From Cyanobacteriota bacterium (GTDB taxonomy: Bacteria > Cyanobacteriota > Cyanobacteriia > PCC-6307 > Cyanobiaceae), in contig JAPLIF010000195.1 of the NCBI GenBank assembly GCA_026389255.1, positions 1-18,335 of the forward strand: DNA of 18,335 nucleotides. The letters run 5' to 3'. Shown piece by piece: positions 1-8,603 of the stretch. Below the pieces are notes generated by a model. It was not told the DNA's origin, searched no databases, and saw only the letters and a program-made list of their open reading frames with translations. Position 1 is the first letter of the stretch, and each line of letters opens with the position of its first letter. The position numbers and the translations under genes were made by a program.

Positions 1-448
1 CCAGGCGGGTCTTGACCGTGACCGGCAGCCGCACCGCCGATACCACCGCTGCCACGATGCGCCTCGCCAACTCCGGCTCCCGCAACAGACCACTGCCGCC
101 GCCCTTGCGGGCGATCTTGCGCACCGGGCAGCCCATGTTGATGTCGATCCAAAACGCCCCGGCCGCCTCAGCCCGCCGGGCCGCCTCCGCCATCGCCCCG
201 GGCCGGTGGTCAAACAGCTGCACCGCCACGGGGCCCGGCTCAGCATCCAGGCCTTCCACCTTGGCGCGGCCATAGCCCAGCTCCAGGTTGGTGGCGTGGA
301 CCATCTCGGTGAACAGGAGCGCCTCCGGCGCCCAGCGCCGCACCAGGGATCGAAAGATCGGGTCACTCACCCCCGCCAGGGGCGATTGCAGCACCCGGCA
401 GCGCAACCGCCGCGGTGTGCCATGGCCCGGCAAGACCAAGTCATCCAT
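1..448 (-). CDS. tRNA-dihydrouridine synthase (partial, continues off the left edge)
   Basis: Flavoprotein that reduces specific uridines in tRNA to dihydrouridine. The reading frame is open from an ATG at 446-448 down to base 1, giving the N-terminal 149 residues of about 330. The TIM-barrel start is visible as LQSPLAGVSDPIFRSLVRR (near residue 20), followed by TEMVHATNL, then WIDINMGCPVRKIARKGGGS (near residue 100) with the family's catalytic Cys in the NMGCP motif, and VTVKTRL at the edge. The motif style is closer to the DusB/NifR3 branch than to DusA, but I do not assign a paralogue. The gene is divergent from the DUF1823 gene starting near 566. The frame stays open upstream, so the start rests on where family similarity begins. 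Confidence 0.9.
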   Translation of the reverse strand, partial: MDDLVLPGHGTPRRLRCRVLQSPLAGVSDPIFRSLVRRWAPEALLFTEMVHATNLELGYGRAKVEGLDAEPGPVAVQLFDHRPGAMAEAARRAEAAGAFWIDINMGCPVRKIARKGGGSGLLREPELARRIVAAVVSAVRLPVTVKTRL

Positions 449-565
449 CCCCGCCTGCCCCCTGCGCCGGCCTCTGATGGTATGGGGTGTGGAGGGCACC
501 CTCTGGCAGTGGAGCGATCCCAAGGGCCGGCCGTCATGCTGGGGACCACCATCAATGGGTGCGCC

Positions 566-1054
566 ATGGACGCTTTGCCCTTGAGCCGAGCGCTACTGGA
601 AGCCGTGTTGGCTGACCGGGTCAGCGACCGCTTGGTCTGCGAACTGGTCTGGACCCGTTTGGGCTACGGGCCCCCTGTCGCCCCCATCTCGGGGGAGGCC
701 AACCCAGGCCCCGATCCGGCCCCCTGGAGGGCGGGACCGGCCACTCCCCCCGACTGGGCCGAGGCCTGCCCCACCGCCCCTGAATGGATCGCCACCCGCC
801 CCGCCAGCGTGCGGCTCACCCGCTCGATTGCCGCCGAGCACAAGCAATTGCTCAAGCAGCAACTGGGCTTCGGCGGTTATCGGATCGGCGAGCTCTATCC
901 CCGCCGCACCCGCCGCGCCACCGCCGTCAACTGGCTGCTGGCGGATCTGGCCCGCCGCGGCGAACCCCTGCCCGAGACTGGGCCCCTGCCACCGCTGCTG
1001 CCGCCGCCGACCGACCCGGTGCAGGGGCATCCGGGGGATCTGCCAGTGAGTTGA
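566..1054 (+). CDS. DUF1823 family protein
   Basis: Cyanobacterial protein of unknown function, 162 residues from the chosen ATG. The DUF1823 signature is clear: LLEAVLADRVSDRLVCELVW near the N-terminus, then PEWIATRPASVRLTRSI, KQLLKQQLGFGGYRIGEL and PRRTRRATAVNWLLADL near residues 75-130. The C-terminal 30 residues are a Pro-rich tail. An in-frame ATG at 536 would add ten residues, and the frame runs open to 206, but similarity begins only around LSRALLEAV, so 566 is preferred. No good Shine-Dalgarno is visible for either start. It is divergent from the dihydrouridine synthase gene. Identity of the family is confident; the function is not known. Confidence 0.85.
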   Translation: MDALPLSRALLEAVLADRVSDRLVCELVWTRLGYGPPVAPISGEANPGPDPAPWRAGPATPPDWAEACPTAPEWIATRPASVRLTRSIAAEHKQLLKQQLGFGGYRIGELYPRRTRRATAVNWLLADLARRGEPLPETGPLPPLLPPPTDPVQGHPGDLPVS

Positions 1055-1107
1055 AGACCCTTGGTGATTTTTGGCGTGCCACGGGAGGCAGCGCCGCGGC
1101 CCCATGA

Positions 1108-1176
1108 GTGGCCTGTTGGCTGGTGCAGCCGTGGCCTTTGGGCTGGTGCAGCCGTGGCCTGTTGGCTGGCGCAGCA
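1108..1176. repeat. 23-bp tandem repeat, three units
   Basis: Three consecutive 23-base units lie at 1108-1130, 1131-1153 and 1154-1176. Each begins GTGGCCT and carries GGCTGG(T/C)GCAGC. The units differ at only a few positions, and a decayed start of a fourth unit follows (GTGCCCTGG). The period is not a multiple of three, which argues against a coding repeat. Confidence 0.85.
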
Positions 1177-1212
1177 GTGCCCTGGTTCAGGCGTCTCCTC
1201 GGCAACGCGATC

Positions 1213-1235
1213 AAGAACGCTACCGGTAGCGTCTT
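1213..1235. other. Palindromic hairpin upstream of der
   Basis: CGCTACCGGTAGCG is a perfect 14-base palindrome, and the flanks AAGA / TCTT extend the pairing with one bulge. It lies about 240 bases before the der start and about 160 after the DUF1823 stop. No T-tract follows, so a classical terminator is not shown; a processing or protein-binding site is equally possible. Confidence 0.45.
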
Positions 1236-1472
1236 CTGGGGCGTCGCTAGGGAGGCGATCCAAGGGGCAAGGAATGTTCTGGGTTACTGAGGTAGGCCGC
1301 CCATGCTGCTGCCCGGGACTCCTGTCCGACCCTGCCTTGATGGCGATTGCCGCCCTAGGGGTTGTCCAAGCCTTCTCTGGTTCTGCGCAGGCCAGGGCGC
1401 ACCGCCCAAGGGCCAAGCGAAAACTGCCAGGCATTAGGGTCAGAGGTCAGACTCGTTGCAGAAATAAATCAT

Positions 1473-2837
1473 TTGGCGCTTCCTGTCGTCGCCATCCTCG
1501 GGCGCCCCAACGTGGGCAAATCGACCCTGGTCAACCGGCTGTGTGGCAGCCGGGAAGCCATCGTGCATGACCAACCCGGGGTCACCCGCGACCGTACTTA
1601 CCAAGAAGGCTTCTGGGGGGATCGCAGCTTCCGGGTGGTCGACACCGGCGGCCTCGTCTTCGACGACGACAGCGAATTTTTGCCGGAAATCCGCGAGCAG
1701 GCAGCCCTGGCCCTGGCCGAAGCCGCGGTGGCCATTTTCGTGGTGGACGGCCAGTTGGGCCTCACCGCGGCCGATGCCGCCATCGGCGAGTGGCTGCGGC
1801 ACCAGACCGTGCCCGTGCTCGTGGCGGTCAACAAATGCGAGTCCCCGGAACGGGGCCTGGCGATGGCGGCCGAATTCTGGAGCCTGGGCCTGGGCGAACC
1901 CCACCCCATCTCCGCCATCCACGGCGCCGGCACCGGTGAGGTGCTCGATGAAGCCCTCACCTTCCTGCCCGCCGCCGGCGAGAACGAGGGCGAAGAACCG
2001 ATCCAACTGGCGATCATCGGCCGCCCCAACGTGGGCAAATCCAGCCTGCTCAATGCCATCTGCGGCGAGAACCGGGCCATCGTTAGTCCCATCCGCGGCA
2101 CCACCCGCGACACCATCGACACCACCCTCGAACGGGAGGGTCGCACCTGGAAGCTGTTGGACACCGCCGGCATCCGCCGGCGCCGCAGCGTCGATTACGG
2201 CCCCGAGTACTTCGGCATCACCCGCAGTTTCAAGGCGATCGAGCGGGCCGATGTCTGCATGCTGGTGATCGATGCCCTCGATGGCGTCACCGAACAGGAT
2301 CAACGGCTGGCCGGCCGCATTGAGGAAGAGGGCCGTGCCTGCGTGATCGTCGTCAACAAGTGGGACGCCATCGAGAAGGATAGCCACACCATGTCGGCGA
2401 TGGAAAAGGACCTGCGCGCCAAGCTCTATTTCCTCGACTGGGCCCCGATGCTGTTCACCTCCGCCCTCACCGGCCAGAGGGTGCAGGGGGTGTTTGCGAT
2501 GGCCGCCGCCGTGGTCGAACAACACCGGCGCCGGGTCAGCACCTCCGTGGTCAATGAGGTGCTGCAGGAAGCCCTGCGCTGGCGCTCACCCCCTACCACC
2601 CGCGGCGGTCGGCAGGGGCGCCTGTATTACGGCACCCAGGTGGCCAGCGGTCCGCCCAGCTTCACGCTCTTCGTCAACGAACCCAAATTGTTCGGTGAAA
2701 CCTACCGGCGCTATGTCGAACGGCAGATCCGGGAGGGTGTCGGCTTTGAAGGCACCCCCATTCGCCTCTTCTGGCGCGGTAAACAACAACGGGATGCCGA
2801 ACGGGACCTGGCCCGTCAACAGAACCGCTCGCACTGA
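1473..2837 (+). CDS. der: Ribosome biogenesis GTPase Der (EngA), TTG start
   Basis: Essential tandem-GTPase factor acting in maturation of the 50S ribosomal subunit. Two G domains are visible. The first has GRPNVGKST at residues 10-18, DTGG, and NKCE where NKxD is usual. The second has GRPNVGKSS near residue 183, DTAG, and NKWD. A KH-like C-terminal domain follows. With TTG as the initiator the protein is 454 residues and begins (M)[12 protein letters not shown], matching the usual cyanobacterial Der start and length. The frame can be extended to an ATG at 1362, but the 37 extra residues resemble no Der. The gene ends in a TGATG overlap with the CbiQ-like gene and heads the forward cluster. 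Confidence 0.95.
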   Translation: MALPVVAILGRPNVGKSTLVNRLCGSREAIVHDQPGVTRDRTYQEGFWGDRSFRVVDTGGLVFDDDSEFLPEIREQAALALAEAAVAIFVVDGQLGLTAADAAIGEWLRHQTVPVLVAVNKCESPERGLAMAAEFWSLGLGEPHPISAIHGAGTGEVLDEALTFLPAAGENEGEEPIQLAIIGRPNVGKSSLLNAICGENRAIVSPIRGTTRDTIDTTLEREGRTWKLLDTAGIRRRRSVDYGPEYFGITRSFKAIERADVCMLVIDALDGVTEQDQRLAGRIEEEGRACVIVVNKWDAIEKDSHTMSAMEKDLRAKLYFLDWAPMLFTSALTGQRVQGVFAMAAAVVEQHRRRVSTSVVNEVLQEALRWRSPPTTRGGRQGRLYYGTQVASGPPSFTLFVNEPKLFGETYRRYVERQIREGVGFEGTPIRLFWRGKQQRDAERDLARQQNRSH

Positions 2838-3778
2838 TGGACTGGCTGCGCCAGCTTCCCATCGGCCAATACGTCGCCGATCCGCGCCCAAACGGGGGCT
2901 GGCTGCAACGGCTGGATCCCCGCCTCAAGTTGACCTGGACCCTGGCCTTCCTGCTGACTCCCATTTTGGCGGGCCCCCTCTGGCGCCTGGCGCTCGTGGG
3001 CCTGCTGCTGTTGATCAGCCTGGCCAGTGGCCTGCCCCTGCGACTCTGGCGTCGCACCCTGCCGGGCCTCATGGGCCTGGCCTTGGCTGTGGGGCTCCTG
3101 GGCGCCCTGCTGCCCGCCGATGCCGCCCCGCCAGGCAGCCTGCAGCGACCCCCCTCCGAGGTGCGGCTCAGCCCGGGCCCCGCCGGCAGCCCTGCCCCCA
3201 GCCGGGCTGGATTGCCCTGGGAATTGCTGCACTGGGGTCCCCTGAAGCTGGGATCCACCTCCCTGGGTCCCCTGGTCGTCACCCGTAAGTCGGCCACCCT
3301 CGGCCTCAACAGCGGCACCCTGCTGTTCACGGTCATCCACAGCGCCAACCTGCTGCTGCTGACCACACCACCAGAGGAGGTGGCCTGGGCCTTGGGCTGG
3401 TTTCTGCACCCCCTCAGCCGCCTGGGTTTGCCGATGGAGCGGCTTGGTTTCACCCTGCTGCTCTCCCTGCGCTTCCTACCCCTGGTGCAGGAAGAACTGC
3501 AAAACCTGGTGCGGGCCCTGGCTACCCGCGCCATCAACCTGCGCTCCCTGGGCTGGAAGGGGGGCCTGGGGGTGGTGCTGGCCGTGGGCGAACGGCTGTT
3601 GGCCAACGTGCTGCTGCGGGCCGAGCAGGGGGCCGACGCCCTGATGGCCCGCGGCGGCCAATGGCTGCCCCCCGCCCTGGTGCGCCAAGCCCTGCCGGTA
3701 CGCCTACTGCCAACCCTCCTCGGCAGCGCCGGCCTGGTGCTGTTTCTGGTGTTACGGGGCACCGTCGGCCGACTCTGA
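2837..3778 (+). CDS. CbiQ/EcfT-type energy-coupling transmembrane protein
   Basis: Predicted T component of an ECF-type ABC importer, or a cyanobacterial relative of it, 313 residues. The N-terminus PIGQYVADPRPNGGWLQRLDPRLKL is typical of the family: a short cytosolic lead, then hydrophobic segments near residues 33-50 and 53-70 and around 80-95. A Pro/Gly-rich linker (about residues 95-135) precedes further hydrophobic helices. An Ala-Arg-Gly coupling-type motif (LMARGG) lies near residue 272 in a cytosolic segment. The ATG overlaps the der stop by one base. No ATPase or substrate-binding S component is nearby, so the substrate cannot be inferred; any partners would have to be elsewhere in the genome. 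Confidence 0.85.
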   Translation: MDWLRQLPIGQYVADPRPNGGWLQRLDPRLKLTWTLAFLLTPILAGPLWRLALVGLLLLISLASGLPLRLWRRTLPGLMGLALAVGLLGALLPADAAPPGSLQRPPSEVRLSPGPAGSPAPSRAGLPWELLHWGPLKLGSTSLGPLVVTRKSATLGLNSGTLLFTVIHSANLLLLTTPPEEVAWALGWFLHPLSRLGLPMERLGFTLLLSLRFLPLVQEELQNLVRALATRAINLRSLGWKGGLGVVLAVGERLLANVLLRAEQGADALMARGGQWLPPALVRQALPVRLLPTLLGSAGLVLFLVLRGTVGRL

Positions 3779-3849
3779 CGGCCCTTCAACACCCCGTTCA
3801 AGTCGCCTTGAAGGCGGTGGCCTTAAATAGTGACACCCAGAGAGAGCAC

Positions 3850-4116
3850 GTGAGCGCTGAGCGCTACCTGAACCACCCCACCTTCGGCATGCTCTACCGG
3901 GTGGCGCCTGCAGGCGAGGGTCGCGATCTGTACGCCACCCTTTATTCCCAGCGCATTTTTTTTGTGGTAACCCTGCAAGCCCGAGGGGCCCAATTTGAGG
4001 TCATTCCCCAGATGGATGCGCGCCACTTGGCCGAACAGAATCTCAACCGCAGCCGCCGCGATGGGCCCGAAGACCATGCCCGCTGGCGCCAACTCTTCCA
4101 GCAGACCTTCATCTGA
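3850..4116 (+). CDS. pipX: PII-interacting protein X, GTG start
   Basis: Small cyanobacterial adaptor that shuttles between the signal protein PII and the nitrogen regulator NtcA, acting as an NtcA co-activator when 2-oxoglutarate is high. The 88-residue product starts (M)SAERYLNHPTFGMLYRV, the Tudor-like domain, and ends in the two-helix tail with RRDGPEDHARWRQLFQQTFI. Glu4, Tyr32 and Arg35, positions studied in the Synechococcus elongatus protein, are all present. Length matches the family (about 89). The GTG at 3850 is chosen because upstream in-frame sequence shows no similarity. It lies 71 bases after the CbiQ-like gene and 38 before pipY, the conserved PipX-PipY arrangement. Confidence 0.95.
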   Translation: MSAERYLNHPTFGMLYRVAPAGEGRDLYATLYSQRIFFVVTLQARGAQFEVIPQMDARHLAEQNLNRSRRDGPEDHARWRQLFQQTFI

Positions 4117-4154
4117 ATCATTCCCTCCGATCGGCTCCCACGCCGCCTGCAGCC

Positions 4155-4835
4155 ATGGCTGAAGGGCCCCTGGCCACCGCCGATGACCCGCTTGGGGAGC
4201 GCCTCGAATCCCTGCGGCGCCAATTGCCCCCCACCACCCACCTGCTGGCGGTCAGTAAGGGTCAGCCCAGCATTCGGATGCGCGCCGCCGTGGCCCTCGG
4301 CCTGCGCAGCTTTGGTGAAAGCCGCCAGCAGGAGGCCAGCCTCAAACAACAGGAACTGGCCGATCTCGAACACCTGGAGTGGCACTTCATCGGCCGCCTG
4401 CAGGCCAACAAAGCCAGGGCCGTACTGCGGCAATTCGGCACCATCCACTCCCTGGACAGTTGGGCCCTGGCCGAACGGTTGCAACGCATCGCCGCCGAGG
4501 AGGACCTCAGTCCCGCCGTCTTTCTGCAGGTGAAACTGCGGCCGGATCCCGGCAAGACGGGCTTTGGGCCCCAGGAACTGCGGCAGCTGGGGCCCCGGCT
4601 AGGCCAGATGGAGCCCCTGCGGCCCCTGGGTCTGATGACGATCGCCCCCCTGGGCCTGCCCCCCCCCGAACGCCTGGCCCTGTTTCAGGATTGCGCCGCC
4701 CTGGCGACGGAATTGGGGCTCAAGGAACTGTCGATGGGCATGAGCAACGATTGGCGCGAGGCCGTCGCCGCTGGCAGCACCTGGCTGCGGCTGGGCAGTG
4801 CCCTGTTCGGTGCGCGGTCCACCATCGAGCCCTGA
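4155..4835 (+). CDS. pipY: YggS/PipY family PLP-binding protein
   Basis: Member of the YggS/PROSC (COG0325) family, a pyridoxal-phosphate-binding protein without known enzymatic activity that maintains PLP and amino/keto-acid homeostasis. It has 226 residues. The PLP lysine is in LLAVSKGQP near residue 35. The family motifs FGESRQQE (usually FGENxxQE; here Ser replaces Asn), WHFIGRLQANKA, PGKTGF and MGMSNDW follow in order, and the phosphate-binding end LRLGSALFGAR is intact. The ATG at 4155 sits 38 bases after pipX. In cyanobacteria the pair is co-transcribed and functionally linked, so this is best called PipY. Length is normal. Confidence 0.94.
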   Translation: MAEGPLATADDPLGERLESLRRQLPPTTHLLAVSKGQPSIRMRAAVALGLRSFGESRQQEASLKQQELADLEHLEWHFIGRLQANKARAVLRQFGTIHSLDSWALAERLQRIAAEEDLSPAVFLQVKLRPDPGKTGFGPQELRQLGPRLGQMEPLRPLGLMTIAPLGLPPPERLALFQDCAALATELGLKELSMGMSNDWREAVAAGSTWLRLGSALFGARSTIEP

Positions 4836-4955
4836 TGCCCGTGCTGGTCCTGCCGGTCCGGCTCCATCCCTGGTGGGTGAATCACCCCCCTGGGCTTGCT
4901 TCCGACGCCGTGGGACGCTATCTATGTTCCGAGTAACCAACCTGAGGCGGTGTCC

Positions 4956-5528
4956 GTGTCGTTGTTTTCCCGTCTACGTGCTGTCGTTTCTGGGGATGAA
5001 TACCTCGATCACGACTACGAAGACGAACTTGATTACGACGCTGGCGCAGAGTCCCTGCCGCCGCCGGCCCCGATTCGCCCCTCCAGCGCCCTGGCGACCC
5101 TGGGCAGCAGCAGTTTCGGCAGCGACGACCCCTTTGCCGGCACCAATGTGATCGGCATGCCGGGGCTCTCCAGCAGCGTGGCCGAGGTGATGCTGATGGA
5201 ACCCCGCAGTTTCGATGAAATGCCCAGGGCGATCCAGGCCCTGCGCGAACGCAAGACCGTCATCCTCAACCTGACGATGATGGAGTCGGATCAAGCCCAG
5301 CGGGCGGTCGATTTTGTCGCCGGTGGCACCTTTGCCATCGATGGGCACCAGGAGCGGGTGGGCGAGAGCATCTTCCTGTTTGCCCCCAGCTGTGTGACCG
5401 TTTCCACCCTGGGCAGCGAGGAGAGCGCCTCTGCCACGGTGGTTTCCAGCAGCCGTGGCGCCGGGAGCCCCGACGCCCAGGATGCCGCCCCTGCGCCCGC
5501 CTGGGGTCGCTCGGATGCCATCGGCTGA
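4956..5528 (+). CDS. sepF: Cell division protein SepF, GTG start
   Basis: FtsZ-associated division factor (Cdv2/YlmF in cyanobacteria), 190 residues. The N-terminal amphipathic membrane-anchoring helix (M)[12 protein letters not shown] is followed by an acidic, Pro/Ser-rich linker. The SepF core, about residues 72-150, contains [50 protein letters not shown] and [13 protein letters not shown]. The GTG at 4956 gives the canonical start. In-frame TTG 4896 and GTG 4950 upstream are possible but do not match the family N-terminus. The C-terminal 40 residues are variable and Ala/Ser-rich. Its end overlaps proC by 14 bases, so the two are translationally coupled. Confidence 0.93.
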   Translation: MSLFSRLRAVVSGDEYLDHDYEDELDYDAGAESLPPPAPIRPSSALATLGSSSFGSDDPFAGTNVIGMPGLSSSVAEVMLMEPRSFDEMPRAIQALRERKTVILNLTMMESDQAQRAVDFVAGGTFAIDGHQERVGESIFLFAPSCVTVSTLGSEESASATVVSSSRGAGSPDAQDAAPAPAWGRSDAIG

Positions 5529-6336
5529 GGTCCCGGCAACCCCGGAAGCGGCGCCGGGAGTCTTTGGCGTTGTTGGTTTTGGCCGCATGGCCCAGGCCTT
5601 GGTGACGCCCCTGATCGAATCGGGCCAATTCGGGGCCGCATCGATTCGGGCGGCGGTCGCCAGCGAGGCCTCCTGCCAGCGCCTGGCTGCAAGTGGCCTG
5701 CAGGTCAGCACCAACCCCGAAGCCGCCTGGGCCTGTCCGGTGGTGGTGTTGGCCGTCAAACCCCAGCAGCTGGAGGCGGCCGCCAGCGCCGCAAGGGGCC
5801 AGGGGGGGCTGTTGATCTCGGTGCTGGCCGGAGTCCGCCTGCAACGGCTCCAGGAGCTGTTTCCCCGGTGGCGCTGCGTGCGCGCCGTGCCCAATACCCC
5901 CGCCCTGGTGCGCAGCGGCCTCACCGGCCTGGCCTGGGGCCCGGGGGTGGAGGCAGGGGAGCGCACCTGGGTGCGGCAGCTGTTCGGCCAGGTGGGGGAG
6001 GTGCACGAGCTGCCAGAAGCCCAGTTGGATCCCTTTCTGGCCCTCACCTCCTCCGGACCGGCCTTCGTGGCCCTGGTGGCCGAGGCCCTCGCCGATGGGG
6101 CCGTGGCCGCCGGCCTGCCGCGGGCCCTGGCCAGCCATCTGGCCCATCGCACCCTGGCGGGCAGTGCCGCCTTGCTGCACGAACAGGAGCTGCATCCGGG
6201 CCAGCTCAAGGACATGGTCGGCAGCCCGGCCGGCACCACCATGGCCGGCATCCGCCAACTGGAACGGGCCGGCCTGCGCTCGGCCCTGATCGAAGCGGTG
6301 TTGGCCGCCACGGAGCGCAGCCGCGAGTTGGGCTGA
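5515..6336 (+). CDS. proC: Pyrroline-5-carboxylate reductase
   Basis: Last enzyme of proline synthesis: reduces 1-pyrroline-5-carboxylate with NAD(P)H. The 273-residue protein shows the Rossmann motif [13 protein letters not shown], the NADPH-domain stretch [11 protein letters not shown], the signature [11 protein letters not shown], and the C-terminal dimerisation domain with [10 protein letters not shown] and [16 protein letters not shown]. The ATG at 5515 lies inside the sepF end; an earlier in-frame ATG (5455) would only add 20 Pro-rich residues. It is the last gene of the forward cluster, 41 bases from the end of the convergent plsY. Confidence 0.95.
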   Translation: MPSAEVPATPEAAPGVFGVVGFGRMAQALVTPLIESGQFGAASIRAAVASEASCQRLAASGLQVSTNPEAAWACPVVVLAVKPQQLEAAASAARGQGGLLISVLAGVRLQRLQELFPRWRCVRAVPNTPALVRSGLTGLAWGPGVEAGERTWVRQLFGQVGEVHELPEAQLDPFLALTSSGPAFVALVAEALADGAVAAGLPRALASHLAHRTLAGSAALLHEQELHPGQLKDMVGSPAGTTMAGIRQLERAGLRSALIEAVLAATERSRELG

Positions 6337-6377
6337 ACGGGTTGCTCTAGGGCCCTTCTGAGCTTCTACGCGGGCTG

Positions 6378-7022
6378 CTACGTACCCTTCTGACCCAGAC
6401 GGGGTTCGGTACCGGCCCATAGCCGTTGCAGGTTGGCCCGGTGGCGCCAGGCCACCAGCACCGTGGTCAGCAGCGCCAGGCCCAGGTAGGCCGGCCGCAG
6501 GCCCGTGGGAGCGCACCAGGCGGCCATCAACAGGGGCAGGCCCAGGGCTGCCACCACACTGGAGAGGGACACGATGCGGCTGAGGCTGAGCACGGCGAGG
6601 AACACCCCGAAGCTGGCCAGTCCCACGGGCCAGGCCAGCCCCAGCAAGACGCCCAGCCCCGTGGCCACCGCCTTGCCCCCCTTGCCCCCCAGCCAGATCG
6701 GCCAGATGTGGCCCTCCAGGGCCGCCAGCCCCGCCACCACCACCCCCCAATCCACCAGCCCCGAATCCAACGTTGCCCCCAGGCCCCTCTCCAGCAGGTA
6801 GCGGGCCAGGAGCACGGCGGCCGTTCCCTTGAGCACATCCACCAGAAACACCGCCAGGGCGGGCCCTTTGCCCAGCACCCTGAGCACGTTGGTGGCGCCG
6901 GTGGACCCGGAGCCCTGGGTGCGGATATCGAGGCCCGCCAGCCAGTGGCCGGCCAGCCAACCGGTGGGAATCGATCCCAGCAGGTAGCCGGCCCCAAGGG
7001 CAGCGATCAGAAGCCAGGGCAT
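6378..7022 (-). CDS. plsY: Glycerol-3-phosphate acyltransferase PlsY
   Basis: Integral membrane enzyme that transfers the acyl group from acyl-phosphate to glycerol-3-phosphate, making lysophosphatidate for membrane lipids. It has 214 residues from the ATG at 7020-7022. The three PlsY motifs are present: GSIPTGWLAG near residue 16, GSGSTGATNVLRVLG near residue 40, and GHIWPIWLGGKGGKAVATGLG near residue 105, set in hydrophobic helices. The frame extends to 7154, but that extension is Pro/Cys-rich and overlaps the DUF3086 gene, so it is rejected. Last gene of the minus-strand cluster, 74 bases after DUF3086. Confidence 0.95.
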   Translation of the reverse strand: MPWLLIAALGAGYLLGSIPTGWLAGHWLAGLDIRTQGSGSTGATNVLRVLGKGPALAVFLVDVLKGTAAVLLARYLLERGLGATLDSGLVDWGVVVAGLAALEGHIWPIWLGGKGGKAVATGLGVLLGLAWPVGLASFGVFLAVLSLSRIVSLSSVVAALGLPLLMAAWCAPTGLRPAYLGLALLTTVLVAWRHRANLQRLWAGTEPRLGQKGT

Positions 7023-7096
7023 GGGAAGGGTGATGAGTGGGGGGCGGCAGGCAGGAGCGTGGGGGCGGCAGGCAGAGGGCGGGAAATTATGGGGAT

Positions 7097-8071
7097 TCAG
7101 GCATAGTCCTGGGCCTCCAGGCGTTCGCCGGGGCCCGCCACAAAGGCCAGCCACAGCGGGAACTGCAGGATCGGTGTCTCCACGGCCGGCTCGCAGGCAT
7201 CAACGACGATGAAGGGCAGTTCGCCCCGCTCCTCCAGCCGGTCGGCCCGCTCAACCAGGGCATCGGCCCGTTCGAACAGGACGATGCCGCTGCTGGGGCC
7301 GAAATCCTCTCGCGCCAGCCCCAGGCAATCCTGCAAGGCGCGGCGCCATTCGCCCAGGCGCTCCGGTTGGCTGGCCAGCACCAGGGTCTGGAAGCGGTCG
7401 CCGTAGAGCTCCCCCAGGATGGCGATGGCAGCGGCGGTCACCACGCCATTGCGCAGGCGGCTGCCACTGCTGGGCTGGGCGCCGCGCCCCCCCTGGTCGA
7501 TGAACCATTGCTCCAGCAACTGGGCTCCGGAGGTTTCCAGGGTGCGGCGCAACTGCCAGGGTTCGGCCTGGAAATCGGGCTGGCCGCTGAAGCCCTCCAG
7601 GCGCTCGCGGATCAGATCTTCGTCCTGGCTGAACAGCCACACAGCCGGCGGTGGCGGCACCTCGATCGCCGGCACTTGGTCGAGGGGAGAAGGTTGCACC
7701 AGAAGGGGTTGGGCCACCAGTTCAATCTGTTCAGCAGAAGCCGCCAGATCCTGGAGGGCCCCCACCAGATAGTCCTGGAAGCCCTTGAGACGGCGGGCGA
7801 CGGCATCGGCCTGGCCGGCAAAGCTGGAGGCCAGCTCCTGCTCGATCTGGCGCCGCCGCTCCTCCAGGGTGGTGATTTCGGCCAGCAGCTCGGCGCGGCG
7901 CTGGCCCAGTTCCGTCAGGGCAAGGGTCTGCCAGGCGTCCGGGCTGGCGTCCGGGAGCTGGGGTTTGCCCCTTTGGGGTTCGCCCACGGGGGGGTCGACG
8001 CCAGGGGGGCCCTCAACAGGGCTGGGGGCCGCCCCGACGGGGCCTGAGGCGGCATCGGTGGTGGTGCTCAT
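7097..8071 (-). CDS. DUF3086 family protein
   Basis: Cyanobacterial protein of unknown function, 324 residues. A low-complexity Pro/Gly/Ala N-terminal region (1-45) precedes a probable coiled coil (about 50-115: LTELGQRRAELLAEITTLEE and onward). The globular DUF3086 part follows, with VWLFSQDEDLIRERLEGF, AQLLEQWFIDQGGRGAQPSS and LRNGVVTAAAIAILGELYGD, ending in FPLWLAFVAGP. No signal peptide or membrane segment is evident. Its ATG overlaps the DUF3119 stop in an ATGA arrangement, so the two are probably translated together. Its place between lipid genes suggests an envelope role, but that is inference. Confidence 0.85.
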   Translation of the reverse strand: MSTTTDAASGPVGAAPSPVEGPPGVDPPVGEPQRGKPQLPDASPDAWQTLALTELGQRRAELLAEITTLEERRRQIEQELASSFAGQADAVARRLKGFQDYLVGALQDLAASAEQIELVAQPLLVQPSPLDQVPAIEVPPPPAVWLFSQDEDLIRERLEGFSGQPDFQAEPWQLRRTLETSGAQLLEQWFIDQGGRGAQPSSGSRLRNGVVTAAAIAILGELYGDRFQTLVLASQPERLGEWRRALQDCLGLAREDFGPSSGIVLFERADALVERADRLEERGELPFIVVDACEPAVETPILQFPLWLAFVAGPGERLEAQDYA

Positions 8072-8538
8072 GGGTTGGGGGAAACGGCGGCCGGCAGGCG
8101 GACGTGGCGCTCGAGTTGCTGGCGCAGGGCGGTGGCCTCAAACAACATCGGCAGCAGGTGGGGACTGTTCTGTTCGCGGAAATAGAACAGGGCCGGCAGG
8201 GGCGGGAAAAACACCCGCCAGGCGAGCCAGGCGTCGTAGGGAAAGCGGCGAATCTCCTGACCGCCGCGGCGCACCACCAGGGCGTCCTGGGTGAAGACCA
8301 GGCGCAGCAGGCCGGCCTGGATCAGCAGGAAACCACCAAAAAGGGCCAGGGCCACGGCCACCCAACGGGCCGGATCCCAGATGGGAATGAAGAACAGGCA
8401 GAGGTCCCCCAGCAGGATCACCGCCAGCGGCACCCAAAAGCGGGGGGCCAGTACCACCTCCTGGGCGGCAGCATCGGCGCCCGGAGCCGGGGGGGAAGGG
8501 CTGGCGGGATCGGGGGGGGACGGGGTGGCGGCAGTCAT
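8068..8538 (-). CDS. DUF3119 family membrane protein
   Basis: Small cyanobacterial/plastid-lineage protein of unknown function, 156 residues. The first 30 residues are Pro/Ala/Ser-rich. Two adjacent hydrophobic segments follow (FWVPLAVILLGDLCLFFIPI and WVAVALALFGGFLLIQAGLL). The soluble part, LVFTQDALVVRRGGQEIRRFPYDAWLAWRVF, resembles a PH-like fold, and FYFREQNSPHLLPMLFEA is a recognisable family stretch. The ATG at 8536-8538 is chosen because the frame upstream overlaps the permease gene without similarity. Four-base overlap with DUF3086 downstream, and 65 bases after the MlaE-type permease. Confidence 0.85.
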   Translation of the reverse strand: MTAATPSPPDPASPSPPAPGADAAAQEVVLAPRFWVPLAVILLGDLCLFFIPIWDPARWVAVALALFGGFLLIQAGLLRLVFTQDALVVRRGGQEIRRFPYDAWLAWRVFFPPLPALFYFREQNSPHLLPMLFEATALRQQLERHVRLPAAVSPNP

Positions 8539-8603
8539 GGGCGGTCCTGGGTGGCGCAACCGGGCACAACCTAAGGGGCGAAGCGGGAACGGCCCACCCC
8601 CAC

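Larger units (their letters stand above)
1055..1472. other. 418-base intergenic stretch before der, with tandem repeat and palindrome
   Basis: No gene is supported here. It holds a 23-bp tandem repeat (1108-1176), a compact palindrome (1213-1235), and the AT-rich leader immediately before the der TTG start. The frames that are open across it give low-complexity Gly/Ala/Trp/Gln translations without family similarity. Confidence 0.6.

Noticed and set aside
1440..2525. Long minus-strand open frame antisense to der
   Set aside because: Shadow of a GC-rich gene; the plus strand encodes complete Der motifs and the antisense translation has no recognisable domain.
5266..6960. 564-residue minus-strand frame across sepF-proC and the end of plsY
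   Set aside because: Gly/Arg/Ala-rich low-complexity translation overlapping three well-supported genes.
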